Assembly: GCA_973895155.1 (NCBI GenBank)
Contig: OZ316891.1
Location: 2,852,001-2,916,000, forward strand
Direction of reading: 5' to 3'
Length of the DNA stretch: 64,000 nucleotides
Origin: Marsupella aquatica
Taxonomy: Eukaryota; Marchantiophyta
The position numbers and the translations under genes are program-made. The notes under the pieces were generated by a model. The model was given only the letters and a program-made list of their open reading frames with translations, was not told the origin of the DNA and ran no database searches. Positions within the stretch are counted from its first letter, which is position 1. Each line of letters starts with the position of its first letter. Shown piece after piece: positions 11,090-23,460 of the stretch.

Positions 11090-11428
11090 CTACCAACTTT
11101 GAGCAACATTGTCAAACCCAGGGATCCAACTCCCAAGTCGTAGTGGTCTGAAAGCAATGTTCATATCGAACATCATCCTTTGCATCATGCTTACCATGTT
11201 TAGGCCTCCACCATTGTACTTGGAACATAGGAGCATTTCTCTCAGGGATGCTCTCAACAGACATTGAAGAAGACCCTTCAATATGTTGCAAATCTGTTGA
11301 TGAAACTTCATGGTTTGGATTCACAACACCCAAAGCTCGAACCAACCAAAAATGCCCTTTGCCATTTTCCTGTTCCCATTCTTTCTCTGGACGTAAAAAA
11401 ACAAAGTGACCTTTTTGAATATCTTGTA
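11090..11428 (-). pseudogene. DUF7869-type gene, C-terminal piece (downstream of the copia insertion)
   Basis: The minus-strand frame reads DIQKGHFVFLRPEKEWEQ, GHFWLVRALGVVNPNHEVSS, FQVQWWRPKHGKHDAKDDV and ends TTTWELDPWV near 11112. Its first codons continue without a break from ...RWIPVQ at 51461-51500 once the copia element and one copy of the ttgta duplication are removed, proving the two pieces were one reading frame. Trp-rich C-terminal segments of this sort are common in proteins carrying the DUF7869 domain. Function is unknown; the family is often multicopy and may belong to mobile elements. Confidence 0.7.
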
Positions 11429-11772
11429 TGTTAAGCATAGACGACATTCGCAATGGCAAGCCCATGAACCATCCAACGCACAATAGTCGACACATAGAGA
11501 TACGTGGTTCACATCCACATGAGACTATGTCCACGAGAACACACCAGAGCTTTACTGCACTCTAGGCCGACCGGCCATACCAAGCATCCACAGCACAAGC
11601 TCTCCCTATCTCTCAACTAGCTCCGTAACAATGAGCCTAAGTTCCACCAGGGTCTGGCATCAGCCCTGGCTATATGCACAACAGCACTACCGCTAACATT
11701 AGCTAAGTCCTAACCAAAGTTAGACTAACTATGGTTAGCTCATGAGTCACAAGACTAGAGCAATATCTAACA
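11429..11772 (-). repeat. Copia-2 3' LTR
   Basis: Matches 51115-51460 over its full length, with TG...CA ends. A polypurine tract, reading agtcaagggggagtt on the minus strand (about 11773-11787), lies immediately inside it, which identifies it as the 3' LTR of a minus-strand element. Confidence 0.9.
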
Positions 11773-11787
11773 AACTCCCCCTTGACT
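11773..11787 (-). other. Copia-2 polypurine tract
   Basis: aactcccccttgact on the plus strand; the purine-rich complement abuts the 3' LTR, as expected of a plus-strand primer site. Confidence 0.75.
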
Positions 11788-11988
11788 CTTGTCTTGGGGA
11801 CTGAACTAAATGCTACCATATGGAATCCTCAGCAGGAAGTTCTAGACAATCACCAAACCAGGTCTCCCCCTAAAAACCATAAGGGTTAACTAAGGGTTAA
11901 CTAGAACTAAGCCAAACAGGAATGAGTAATCCATATACAAATAGTCACACATTGCTAAATAACTCTACTTGCACTACAACTGCAAAAC

Positions 11989-14622
11989 CTATAAAGTAGC
12001 ACGGTGTCTTGAGAAACTCTCCAAAGGATACACTTTGGTAAAGGCATCAACGGGATTGAGTTTTCCATCAATCTTGACTAGCTCAAAAATTTTAAAATTT
12101 TTATCAGACACTGCTTGCCTAATAAAATGATACCTGATATCAATGTGCTTCATCCTGATATCCATCACTTGGTTAGCAGCCAAGTGAAGAGCACTCTGAC
12201 CCATCTCCGCGATCAATTTGTCCAACCAAATTGCCAAATTGGGGAATACTTAGCTATCGGTGAAAAAACCAGACCAAAAAACACAACAAGCTGACACAAG
12301 ATCCAAATTGTGGAATACTTAGCCACCGGTGAAAAAACCTCATTATAATCAACTCCTTTCTCTTGAGTGAATCCCTTGGCAACAAGCCTTGCCTTGTAGA
12401 TCTTATCTCCACCCTCTGAAGGACTGTCCTTTAACTTGTAAATCCACTTGCTGTCCATCACTTGCTGACCTCTTGGAAGCTCCACGAGCTCCTATGTCTT
12501 GTTGTCACTCAAAGATTGCAACTCCCTCTGCATTGTTGCATTCCGCTCATGCTATACTCTGAAGCACAAGCCTCACTGTACGAAGAAGGCTCTCCTTCTT
12601 CCAAGATCAAAGCCATATCATCTTCATTAGGTACAATATCAATATCATCTAACTTAGATGAGTCTACCCATTGACCATACCTGGTAGGAGCTCTAGTAGA
12701 ATGACTGGAAGTTCTTCTAGTAGATGACTCAGGCTGATCTGCGCTGCTGCTGGCTGAATTTGAGGTACCCCAGCAACAATCTGCTCCTTTTGTTCCATCA
12801 CAGGAACCAGCTCCAAGCCCGGAGCTTCTGCATCTCTCCTGTCATGAACAACATCATGACTAATCTCCCCTTCAACCCGGTCCGGGATGGGAGATTTCCC
12901 CTTGTCAATATGGGAGTCCTGAGAACTCTCCCCCTCTTTTGATGATCTGGATTCATTAAAGGACATATCTCTACTGACCATTAGTTTACAGGTTACTGGA
13001 TCCCATAACCTATAACCCTTCACAGCTTTCTGATAGCCAAGGAAAATGCACTTTTTTGACTTGGACTCCAACTTGGATCAAAGCTGGGAAGGTGTAAGCA
13101 CATAAGCATCACATCCAAAAATCCTCAGATGTGAGTAATCCATTGGACGCACGTACCTCATTTCAAATGGCGTCTTGAATCTAATAGAACTGGATGGAGA
13201 AAAATTTACCAAATAAGCTGTAGTGCTGACAGCTTCAACCCAAAACTCATGTGGTAAATATGATTGACTTAACATACTCCTCAAGCGGTCCAATAGTGTT
13301 CGATTGAGTCTCTCAGAAACACCATTCTGCTGAGGAATATAACTTGTTGTGAGATGGCGGGTAATCCCCTGCTCCTTACAATACATTCCAAATTCCTTGG
13401 AACTGTATTCACCGCCGTTATTTGATCAAAGATATCTCACCTTATTACTAGTTTGATTCTCAACTTGGGCTTTCCACTCTTTAAAGGTGGCAAAAACATC
13501 AGACTTACTATGTAGAAAGTATATCCACACATACCTTGACTATTCGTCTATGAACGTGACATAGTATAACCGTCCAGAATGTGAGGGAGTAGGGGCTGGA
13601 CCCCACACATCACTATGTACGTACTCAAGTACCTCATTGCTGGTTTGAGTTCCAACTCTAAAGGGTTTCCTATGCTGCTTCCCAAGCACACAATGCTCAC
13701 AGAATTCCAACTTACAAGATTGCAAATTAGAAAGTAATCCTTTCTTCTGAAGAATAACCAAACCTTTTTCACTCATGTGGCCCAAACGGAAGTGTCGTAG
13801 GCCGTCTCCTCATGAGACAAGGTTACATTGGCTTTATCACAGACTACATTGCCCTCCAAAACGTATAGATTATTATGTCTCTTTCCCTTCAATACAACTT
13901 TAGTACCAGTTGAAACCTGAAGGACACCATTAGTAGAACTCCACTGATGGCCATTTGCTTCTAAAACTCCAAGTGAAATGAGATTTTCCATCATGCTGAG
14001 AATATGTCTCACATTCCTCAACGTTCTTACAGCACCATCAAACATCTAAAATCTTACAGATCCAAGTCCAACAACTTGACATGGGATTCCATTTCCCATC
14101 AACACTGACCCGTTGGAAACCATGTAAGAACTGAAAAAATCTCTCCTAGAGCAAATGTGAAAAGTACATGCACTATCTAGAATCTAGTCATCACTACCTG
14201 GATTTGACACTACGTTGAGAGCATAACCTTGGCATCACAATATGTCATCATCATCGAGTAAATCTACCTCATGCGAGCTTGATGCTGCATTTGCTGATGC
14301 AATAGGGTTTTTTACTCGACAATCCCTTTTCATGTGGCTAGGCTTGCCACAATTCCAACATGCAAGAGGCTTCCTTTCTTGCAATTTTGCTCTAGATTTA
14401 GATGTCCTCCGTGATGTAGATCTAAACCTGTTCTGCCCATTTGAGCGCTGCACTGCTCTCCCACGGTTCACGTTCAGCGTAGTGCCAGAAGAAGATGCTG
14501 TCTGTGATTGACCCAACTTCTTCTGAGCATTATCAAACAATAAAGAGCTCACCACCTCATTATACAAATGGACTTCAGATTTCTGTATAAGAGCACCTGT
14601 TTCAAGCCCTGGTATGACGGCG
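11989..14622 (-). pseudogene. Copia-2 gag 3' part and pol remnants
   Basis: Reading downward on the minus strand, 14613-14235 is the end of Gag with GLKQVLLYRNLKS and a CCHC zinc knuckle (CWNCGKPSHMKRDC). Positions 14045-13773 are the gag-pre-integrase region. Positions 13785-13540 hold the integrase zinc site and core start ([22 protein letters not shown]). Positions 13386-13078 hold the later core (PQQNGVSERLNRTLLD), and 13071-12664 the linker (KCIFLGYQKAVKGYRLWD). Positions 12485-12250 start reverse transcriptase (VDSKWIYKLKD-like, ARLVAKGFTQEKGVDYNEVFSPVAK). Positions 12237-11989 are the RNase H tail (AIWLDKLI, MRMKHIDIRYHFIR-like). The body of reverse transcriptase, including the YVDD region, is deleted and a short piece near KYS(T/P)IW is duplicated. 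Several stops and frameshifts are present. Confidence 0.85.
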
Positions 14623-14751
14623 ATGTCATAATTTTCTCTTAAGTTATAAAAAATTGTTTGTTTTAATATGCTATAGATTATATAAGTAATTTAGTAGTTA
14701 GATTATTAAGTTTAGATTTTATTAAAACTCTTTAGCTATATTAACGGACTA

Positions 14752-14983
14752 TAGTAGTTCCACCAATGCATATGAGTAGTTCCACCAACTACAATAATAT
14801 TTACCAACGCATAGTAGTTCTACCAACGCACAGTAGGTCCACCAGCGCATAGTAGTTCTACCAACTACAGTAGTTTTACCAACGCACAGTAGTTCTACCG
14901 ACGCACAGTAGGTCCACCAACGTATAGTAGTTCCACCAACGCATGATAGTTCCACCTACTAAAAGTAGTTTCACCAACTATGA
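14752..14983. repeat. Minisatellite, agtagttccaccaacgcat-type units
   Basis: About eleven imperfect copies of a roughly 20-bp unit (agtagttccaccaacgcac and variants with gg or tt) lie in element X. No coding potential. Confidence 0.85.
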
Positions 14984-15217
14984 ACAATACTAGCACACTC
15001 TTAGGTATTAGATGTTTGACACTTGGCCTTCATCCAAGTGCTTGGGCTTGATCCATGCCCTCTTGGTGTGCACTATAAATAAAGTGGTGAGGGGCACTCT
15101 CCCCTCATTCCGCAGTGTTTATCATTCAAGATTGGGAAGCTCTTTTGTGCCTTGAACATAGTAGTGGGGCGTCCTTTGGCCCGGATAGCAAAGGAATGAG
15201 TGGTAGACTTATAGATG

Positions 15218-15400
15218 CACTAGTAGAAACCGGGGCAATTTAGACCATACCTTATAGGACTAAGCCCACTAAGTCCTTTTTCCATACTTGAAACGACTCG
15301 CACCCATTGCACCGGTTTTGTTGAAGACTACAAAAGACTATTAGTGTTTTATGGTTCACTAAAAGACTATGAGAAGTAACCTTGCTACTTTGTGAACGGT
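15218..15400. repeat. CACTA-2 left terminal and subterminal repeats
   Basis: The TIR is followed by motifs ttataggact, aagtcctttt, aaacgactcg, aaaagacta and taaaagacta, matching in both orientations the repeats at the right end. Confidence 0.8.
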
Positions 15401-18400
15401 GAATAGTCTAGCACATCATGGGTAATGTTCACTTATGTTGAGGAGGGGTAATTCTGTAAAGAGGGAGATAGCAAGGGGCATAACTCAATAAATGGCCTTA
15501 TTTGTGACAAAAAAGGTTTTGGAGTGAGGTTCATGGAGGGTGGACTACGGAGGGATCGATTACTAACTCCATCAATAAAAGGCCGAGATGCACAAAGGTA
15601 GATTTGTACCGGTCTCAAGGGGGTGTGGGTTTAGGGTTAGGGGGTTGTCCAGGCGAAGAACACTCGATTGAAATAGTGACGCAATGGTTTAGGGTAAAGG
15701 AACATGTTTAGGGACCCTAACTTGTTTGCTGCCTTGGGAGGATCTTGAGAGCCTGAGCTTGCAAGCGGCATGCACTCTAAAAATGGCCCTTGGCATTGCA
15801 AAGATAGTCTGGCCACAGTCGAGTTGTGAAGACGTTTAGGGGGTTTATATGTCAAGGCTAGGGGGTGGCTGGGTTGTCACTAAAGGGGGTTTAGGGGGGT
15901 TTGATGTCAAGGGTCGGGGGTTGCATGTTAAGGGGATGGGGGTTTAGGAACCATTGGATCGTTGGCATCATGTCCATTGACATCATGTTCCCCATCATGT
16001 CCATTGACATCATATATGTCGGGAAAGATAATTGACAAATTATTCATGAGGGTAGGCAATTTGGACAATGTTCACTTGTGTTCAGGAGGGGTAATTGCAT
16101 AAATTAAGAGGGTGATGACAAGGGGCATCACTCATTAAATGGCCTTATTTGTGACCAAAAGAGGTTTGGTTTAATGAAGTTCGATCACCACAGATATTTG
16201 CTAAGGCCAAAGTATTTGTTTAGCGACACTACACTAAGTTGTCACTCACAACACTTGAGTGAATGGAGGGGGTTTATGGAGGGTCAGGATAATCTTGCCG
16301 TTACCATGTCGGCAACACCAGTGACTTTGGTAAGGGTATCCCAAGCTAGGGGCCTGTACCGCTTGCAGTACCGTTTGGACACCCGAGTCGCGCGACCGTT
16401 GGAAGGGAACAAGCCGGTTATGCAACTTTGCTTACACTTAGCAGGTTGTTGATGTGTTTAGGGATCCCGCCACATTCCCAACTTGCGGAGCAAGGTTTAT
16501 TGTGTTCTCTTGGTGGGATCGGGAGTTTAGGGATTGGAGCAAGGTTTTATCGTGTTCTCTCGATGGGATTGGGAGCTTAGGGATCGGAGCAAGGTTTTCC
16601 GTGTAATCTTGGTGGGAACGTCTCTACAGTGAGGTTTAGTGTTCCCATTTTCTTGTGGTCGGCTCTGTGGAATCCGAGAAGAGGGATCGGGAGTTTAGGG
16701 ATGCTGCAATGACCGGCTCTCGAAGGGTGAGGTGAGACAACCTATTCAACGCCCTTTTGCTGCACCCTTAAGCTGTTGAGCTGCCATTGAGCTGGTGAAG
16801 CTGCATGCGGGTTGCATCTGTTCTACGGGCGCACTATCTGCCTGGTTTATGGATTGTGGACTTTGTGGGGAGCGACAATCGGTAACAACGTGAAGGCCAT
16901 CAGAGGCTGGGCAAAGCAGTTTAGGGTGCTGTGGTCGAGGAGGAGCTCACCACAAATTGGGGAGAAGACGCGGGTGACGAGCTGGGGGCGGGGAGGAGCT
17001 GCAGTCAGGGAGGATACAGACCGTCTACAGAACGACTGGCAGTCAGAGCGGCGCAGGAGCTTAGAGTGGGCCAACGCCAGCTGAATACAAGCCAGGAGTT
17101 GCATAAGGTGAGAGTCCAAGTTTTGTGTTGCTTTAGTGTTCGAGCAGCGTGCTGCCATTTCAGCCACAGTGCACCGCCTTTGAAGCTCCCATTGTCAGGG
17201 CTGGTAAGACATCACGGCTACATTGCTTTTCTTTGTTGTCCTCTGTCTTTTTGTGGGGACAACCTACTTGATTTGAGCTGCGCAAATCGTCATAAGTTAA
17301 GGCATGCGTCATGCCATCTGGATAGTGTGCCACCGAACTGTGGGAGGATGAGCAACGCGTGGCTGTAAGCAGGTATTCTGTCAGCACAGGCGAGACTTCA
17401 TTGTTAAAATCCTATTGCCTGCAATGTGTCTTGTAATGTGTTTTTCCTCATTCAATCAGGAGCTGAGAAGGGTATTGTTAGGCTTCAATTACTCTGTGTT
17501 TTTCTCCAGCTCCATGGTATAGTTTGTGCTTTGTCTGGCGCCCATGCTCCGTCGATCGTAGAGCTAGGTCAACCGAGCTTTGAAGAGGGAGGCTGTGGGA
17601 GCTCCTTACTGTGCTGCAGCTGCTCTTCAATCAACGGTGTAGAGATTGTAGCTACGATCAGTGTTTGCGGAGCTGCCAGCCGGGTGCTTCGATAGTAGAG
17701 AAGAGCAGCCACAGTGATTCAGTCCTTCTCCTACGTGCAACCAAGGACCCCCTGTGCATCGTAAAGTGTGACCTCGGAGCTGAGCTGCGCACTGTCTCTA
17801 TTACATGCCTTGTTGTTCTCTATTACATGCCTTGTTCTCCCGTCCACTATTTCCTGTGATTTTCTTTCTTCTAGAAGAGAATGGTGATTTCTTCTTCAAT
17901 CAAACAAAACCCCACCCAACCACCACCCAAGAACGTGGGGTGCGCGCTTCTCAATCCTCCTCAAACTGGCCCCAAGTCTGCTGAAACCCCATATATTACC
18001 CACCGGCACCAAGGGTCCAGTCCCAACCCGTCTTCCGCTTGCCACCCTCCTCACTCTCTCGCGCATCTATCTCCCGATATTTCACGCGCAGCCGAGCCCA
18101 CCAAAAGCTCTCTCCCTACAATCCCTCCTAAATCAACTTTCTCGTTTCCTGTTGCTGCTGATGTATGTTTGTTCTCCCCTATTTTTGTTTACTGATTGGT
18201 CTCTCCACACTTCCTGCTTGACATTACTGTTTTGCTCCTCCTGGATCCAAACATGCCTTGTGCCCCGTGCTCCAACCTGCATCCTTTTCTTTACTGAGGG
18301 GGGGACCACAGCCTCCAGCCATACCTTGTGGCAGGCCTGGTCAAGACGGTGGTCGGTAGCTCGTTTTTGCTTTTTTCTCTTTTGTTTCCCAAGCTTCTGG

Positions 18401-21156
18401 GCGAGGGCATTACCATTCTGGATTCTCCGCGAGGCGCCACTAGCTTTTTTTCTCGGTTGCCCGTGTGCCTGCCTTCTTAGTTTTGTTTTTTCCTCAAGTG
18501 ACCGGGCCATCGCTGTATGCAGATTTTTCTTGTTGTATTCATGTACAATATTTTATTGTTCTATCTAGGTTGTGGCAAGCCAACAAACTGTTGACAACCA
18601 ACATGGAATAACAACTATGCAGTGCAATGGCAGAGGACACTGTCCAATACAGGAATGACATGGTTATGTTTTCAATTCCCTGCTTGGATGAGGCGTGGTG
18701 TTGCTTGTAATCATGTATTTCTTCACACTAGAAAAGCAGTCTGTCGGATGAGGTTGTCGGGATTGTCTGTGGGTCAGTCATCTTACGGACACCTAGCAAC
18801 GTCAAATGAATGGCGGAAACGGGCCATGTTGTCATTTTGAAATTTGTCTTTCCTTTTGCCATGCTACCCAATCATTTTGTTAGTCCATGAGTCATAGATT
18901 CATAGATTCTATGTTTTGTGCTTTGTCTAGAATGCTATGGCGCCCATGCTACAATTTGTGGTTTTTGTCTAAGCACAAATCCTCTCTGTGCCTGGTCTCT
19001 GTGTACCGTCATTTGGATTGATTGTGCAGACGTTTCCTCTTCTCCCAGTCCTTGTCATCCACCAGCCAAAGCACATTGGATTGTTTTCAAAGGAGGGCTG
19101 TGTAGTTCGGAGGGTTTGATCTATGCAGCGGATTTGAGTAGATTGGCGGTTGTTAGTTTCTTCTTGTAAAACCTGTCTGTCTTTTCTGCTTTTGGCCATG
19201 CTCCTTCACTTGTTGCTGCAAGCTCAATGTGCTTCAGCTATGGCAATATTCACTTACCCTGTCCCAACGGCACTGCCATGAGCTATAGGACAGCCAACAG
19301 AAGCAGATTGTATCAATTGCATGTAAGTCAGGGTATTTTATGTATTGCGGAACAACTATCCAAGTATGCTGCAATGGTCCATCTTGCGGAGCTGAATGAG
19401 CCAATTTCATTTTCCCTGTGCACTTCTATTTCTCAGAGAATTCCCTGGTCATGCTCATTTCCCCCAGAGTTAGAAAACAAAGAAGAAGAGCTGACTAATT
19501 GTAATTCCAATCCATATCCTGATCGGTCAAGGATTGTTCACTACATTGGCCTTGTCATTGGCCGAGGTCACCAAATTTTGCTTGGTTTCAAAAAAAACAT
19601 TTAAATAATTTTTTTTACTGCTGTGATGGATTTGTCGTAGCATTCTGCAAACTCTCACGGTTTGCTTATGGCCATTATTTGCAATTTGCTGCTACTAATA
19701 TGTCTTCTTTTGAGCAGCATACACCAGAAGTAAGCAATAGTGGAGGTTTAACTGCACATCAACACATCTAGTGAACTACCTCTCTGCTGCTCACTGGAGG
19801 GTGAGACTTTCACTCTTTCTGGATATTGTAGTTTGTAAGCAAGTTGATTAGGAGTGTTTCATGCTATGTTTACATTGTGACCCCTAGCTGGAACCAATGG
19901 AATGACACAGTGAGTGGGAACTGATAATTTAAGGTTGGTTGCTGTTGGTGAGGCAAGTACAGCTCCTGCTCACCTTGCTGATCGAAGGTGCTTATCAGAG
20001 GACGTGAACACACGACATCTCCACAAAAGCAACACTTATGGTGAGGACCCGCAACGCTGAACATGTGCGGCTTGCACGCAAGGCAGAGATGTTGCGCCTT
20101 GAGTATGTCAGACTTGGGATCCTTCCAGCCCAGTCTGCATGGTACTTTGAGTACACAGTTGTTGCCAGGAACAACTACAGCCGGCCTGTACCTGCTTCTC
20201 CACCCTTCCCAACATCCTTGGTATTTCTGTCTCTTGTACATGACCCGCCACAAATTAGGGCCCAAGGGTGTGTGCACAGTTGCCAATATGACTGTCCTGC
20301 CTGTAGGGCTTCTGGCCTAGAGTTGGATGACCGTTCTCTTGGATGTTGGTTTTTTCACAGAGCACAATGTATCATCTGGAACCACTCGCCATCCTGCAGT
20401 GTGCCTGGCAATGTCACTTGTCCTGCCCTCCCAGACCCCACCACCGGTCACTTTGGTGTCTACACATGTTTGGATCACACGCTCTAGAGGACCACTTGTC
20501 ACACCACATGCACAAACCAGAGACCATTGACCTATAACTTAACACTTTGACTTGAACAGAGAGGATATTTACTTAAGATTTTGAATTATGACCAATTTTG
20601 GGTCCAGGGTTTAGGGTCAACAGTACATAACTTATCCTATTATGGCTGCACTAAGTACAATATCCTAATTTAAGAGGCTAGCACGCTCACTTAAAAGTCT
20701 CCTTTCAAAGACTGGAATTAATGGGCCATGTGATAACCTGGAAAAAGTGATTTATGCCTAACTTATTTGTCTCATTCACTATCATAGCCTATTTAGGATG
20801 TATAAATTACAACCCTGATCACACTGCTTGATACCAATCCTGTTCAAAAAATGCCTGTTTTACATGTCACGACTGTTATATGTGATTCAAATGCATTAAA
20901 TCTTGTTGCAGATCTCCTTTGGTGAATCATAGCCACAAAATTGAGGTGTAGGTGGAGCTATTGTACGAGGGGATCAGTTTTTAGTGTGGGCTCAACAAAC
21001 CAAAAAGTATGTCTACTCTGCACATGTGTGTGAACATTTCATTGCAGTAGCAATTGCCACTCTAGTCTATATGCTACACTGTACTTTTTGTACACTGCAC
21101 TAAATTGTATTGTCCGTGCACTCTGCTAAATTGTACTATCTGTCTCATGCGTAGGC
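15400..21156. other. CACTA-2 left arm, no recognisable gene
   Basis: Some 5.7 kb without a convincing gene. It contains gtttaggg-rich patches (about 15626-15950), a roughly 50-bp tandem repeat, and sequence of higher complexity from 16.8 to 20.5 kb with open frames up to about 150 codons on both strands (for example 16931-17368, 17881-18195, 20038-20487). None shows a motif I can name. This length of unexplained unique sequence between the terminus and the first gene could be captured host DNA or regulatory sequence. Confidence 0.45.
16487..16620. repeat. Tandem repeat, unit about 50 bp (ggagcaaggtttt...)
   Basis: A unit reading ggagcaaggttttatcgtgt... followed by tggtgggatcgggagtttag occurs about 2.7 times with several differences between copies. 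Confidence 0.8.
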
Positions 21157-21837
21157 ATGGCACGCCCTAAAATCCGAGCCAAGAAGCGGGGGACAGAGGT
21201 GAGCAACACAGGTGTAGTTGGGCCAGATGGTAGTAACTTCTCCGCAAGTCAGATTTTCCAGAAGGCAGCTCATTGTTGTGCCATTTGTGACGATGGTGGT
21301 GGCTTAGCCATATGTGAGGGCCCTTGCATGAGGCATTTCCACCTCAACCCGGAGTCTGACCTTGCTGCAGAAAACAACTGTCCAGGGGTGGGCCTCCCGT
21401 CAGCACACCAGGGAGGCTGGATGTGCACTGATTGTTTGGAGAAGCGGGCTAAGTGTGCACAGTGTGGGAAGTTGGGGTCTTATGAGGGCTCTGTTGATGC
21501 TCCACCACTTGTTAGGAAATGCCCTGACAGATATTGTGTGAGGTTCTTTTGTTTTTCATGTTTGCCCGATCTTGCCACAGCTTGCCCACTTCATAAGTGC
21601 AAGGCATGTGGTCAGCACGATGAAGATTTCTGGGTGGACATAGTCCACTGTGTTAGGTGTCCCACCATGTGGCACTTTCATTGTTTGAAGGAGCGTCAAG
21701 CAGAAGGCTATGCTTGTGACAGACACATCTATGATCACTCTGCACATGGTGTTGATCGATGGATCTTCTATTGTCATCGCCATGCCATAGATCCTACTTT
21801 GCACACTCCCATGAGAGATCACATTTCTTGGCTTTGA
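21157..21837 (+). CDS. EDM2-like PHD zinc-finger protein carried inside CACTA-2
   Basis: A 226-codon frame begins with a basic stretch (PKIRAKKRG). A PHD finger follows at residues 40-93 (CCAICDDGGGLAICEGPC, HFH, ending WMCTDC). Further Cys/His clusters are CAQCG (100-104), CPDRYC..RFFCFSC (122-135) and CPLHKCKAC (143-151). The last module covers residues 164-209 (HCVRCPTMWHFHC, YCHRHAID) and the protein ends HTPMRDHISW. This order, including CPLHKC and the closing (T)P-RDH, is that of the PHD module of plant ENHANCED DOWNY MILDEW 2, a reader protein controlling heterochromatin and transcription through intronic TEs. It lacks the rest of EDM2. It is intact, inside the CACTA-2 boundaries, and has a homologue beside CACTA-1. 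A role in countering or recruiting host chromatin control is speculation. Confidence 0.75.
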   Translation: MARPKIRAKKRGTEVSNTGVVGPDGSNFSASQIFQKAAHCCAICDDGGGLAICEGPCMRHFHLNPESDLAAENNCPGVGLPSAHQGGWMCTDCLEKRAKCAQCGKLGSYEGSVDAPPLVRKCPDRYCVRFFCFSCLPDLATACPLHKCKACGQHDEDFWVDIVHCVRCPTMWHFHCLKERQAEGYACDRHIYDHSAHGVDRWIFYCHRHAIDPTLHTPMRDHISWL

Positions 21838-22420
21838 ACCTGAATAATATACATGCATAGTGCACCTGATGTGGATACCTTGGAGATTGCAGACATTCCA
21901 ATTTTGAGAAGAAGGACCTCTGTAGGAGAGGATGCTTAGGCAACAAGTACCCTAAGTTCATTACTTGTTCCTGGGTACATGCCTTCAAAAACTGCCCTTA
22001 AGCCTTCTAGGAACTTTTTTAACTCTGCAATCATTTTGATCACGACTTACATGACACTGCTTAAATTAAATCAGGACTTCTCATTATGAGCATATAAGTT
22101 ACAAGGCTATTTAATTTGCGAGAATTCCCTTAAAGTGTACCAACATTTTGTATTCTCATTGAATGTCTGCCCATTTACAACATCTGTATGTGGCATCACA
22201 AAACAATTGCACTTGTCACCTTCAATATTGTGAAGGCACATATTCAAACTATGAGGTGCATGCTTGCAGGTGTCTAGTACGTTTGTCCCAATATTTCTCC
22301 CGTTTGGAATCGGAGCAGAGACTCACCAGACGACTGGACTGGACCAAGTTATAAATGCAGCATTTTAAGGGCCCTCCGATTATCAGGTGAACGCATTATC
22401 TTCCGGTCTGCAGTGATTAG
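21838..22420. other. Spacer between PHD and BRCT genes
   Basis: AT-rich, no open frame of note. It could be an intron or intergenic; I cannot tell whether PHD and BRCT parts are one gene. Confidence 0.4.
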
Positions 22421-22435
22421 GTGGCCCGTGTGTAC

Positions 22436-23284
22436 ATGGCCTCTAGGAAACGTACAAAGGTTGACCACCCGCCTCTGTTGGCTGGAATCAAAGCCATTTT
22501 GATTCCTGGCCACTATGGGTTCACCCAAGTGAGTTGGCCAATCGTACAAAAACGATTCTCAGAGTTCCATGGGACTGAAGTCAAGGACATCACTCCACAG
22601 ACTACACATGTTGTTGCGGGGACATGGCTGGATGTGATGAACAAGTGGTCATGGTCCTTCATTGATTCTGCCATTACCAACTAAGGTCTAAAAGTAGTTG
22701 AAGTCTCTTGGCTGACCGATTCTGTTAAACATAGGTGTGTACAGAGTACTGAGCAATATGAGTTGTGGGAGAGTGAGGAGGCCACTGCAGAGGCTTTGGC
22801 TGAAAAGGAAGCCTATGAAGCAGCGGCAGAGAAACCCAACTTTGCTTCTGTCCAATATGGACCTGTTGTCAACATAGGACACCATCCTATGCGTGCAGAT
22901 GCTATATTGAATGAGCATGGCAAGGAGAGAAATACCATTATGAAGGGGTTCAGTGTGGTATTTGCAGAAGAAGGAATTGGGGAGACTAAGTGCAGACTGT
23001 ACAAGTCTATAGTTGTTGAGCTAGGTGGGACAGTGGAGGAGAGTCTAACAGAAACCTCCACTCATGTTGTAGGTCTGTCATACATGAAAATATGCAGAAA
23101 ATTCTTTAAGACAACAGTGCGTGATTTTGTCATGAACAACAATCTTTGGGTGCTTTCCCCTGATTGGCTTCTAGAATCAGCAGCTAGAGGGAAGCGACAG
23201 AATGCTTGGGACTTTGATATTTTTGAGGCCTGGCCCTCCAAGATTCAGCGGAGATGTATGCTTAGCAAAGGTGGGAGAGAGTGA
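22436..23284 (+). pseudogene. Twin-BRCT-domain protein with one in-frame TAA
   Basis: From ATG 22436 the frame runs to TAA at 22682-22684 and continues in the same frame to a TGA at 23282-23284, about 282 codons in all. BRCT 1 covers roughly residues 15-105 (FTQVSWPIVQKRF, THVVAGTW, then after the stop GLKVVEVSWLTDSV with its conserved Trp). BRCT 2 covers roughly 160-255 (YKSIVVELGGTVEES, STHVVGLS, NNLWVLSPDWLLESA). BRCT pairs bind phosphopeptides, mostly in DNA-damage proteins. The stop lies between two halves of a well-formed BRCT domain, so it is probably a recent nonsense change of a Gln codon; an unrecognised short intron is the alternative. It lies between the PHD and F-box-like genes inside CACTA-2. 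Confidence 0.7.
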
Positions 23285-23460
23285 GGAGTAGGAGTCCCTC
23301 ATATTTTTGTATAAAACACAATTTTGTAATAAATGTGATCCTTGAACTAACTCATCTTGTCATGGTTGGTCGCAGTTGAAGTGATTGTTGTTTCCTGCTG
23401 TGTGGGGTGTGACTGTGAATCTACTTGCTAGGCTCTGTTTGGCTGAAGACTTTGGTGGGT

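Noticed and set aside
8295-14983. CRISPR-like arrays at the two minisatellites
   Set aside because: Units are head-to-tail without unique spacers, and the DNA is eukaryotic.
15600-15960. Interstitial telomere array
   Set aside because: tttaggg words are scattered and imperfect. There is no continuous array.
20038-20487. 149-codon frame with several Cys residues, and its antisense frame at 19870-20286
   Set aside because: Both strands are open and neither gives a recognisable finger or family motif. Not supported as a gene.
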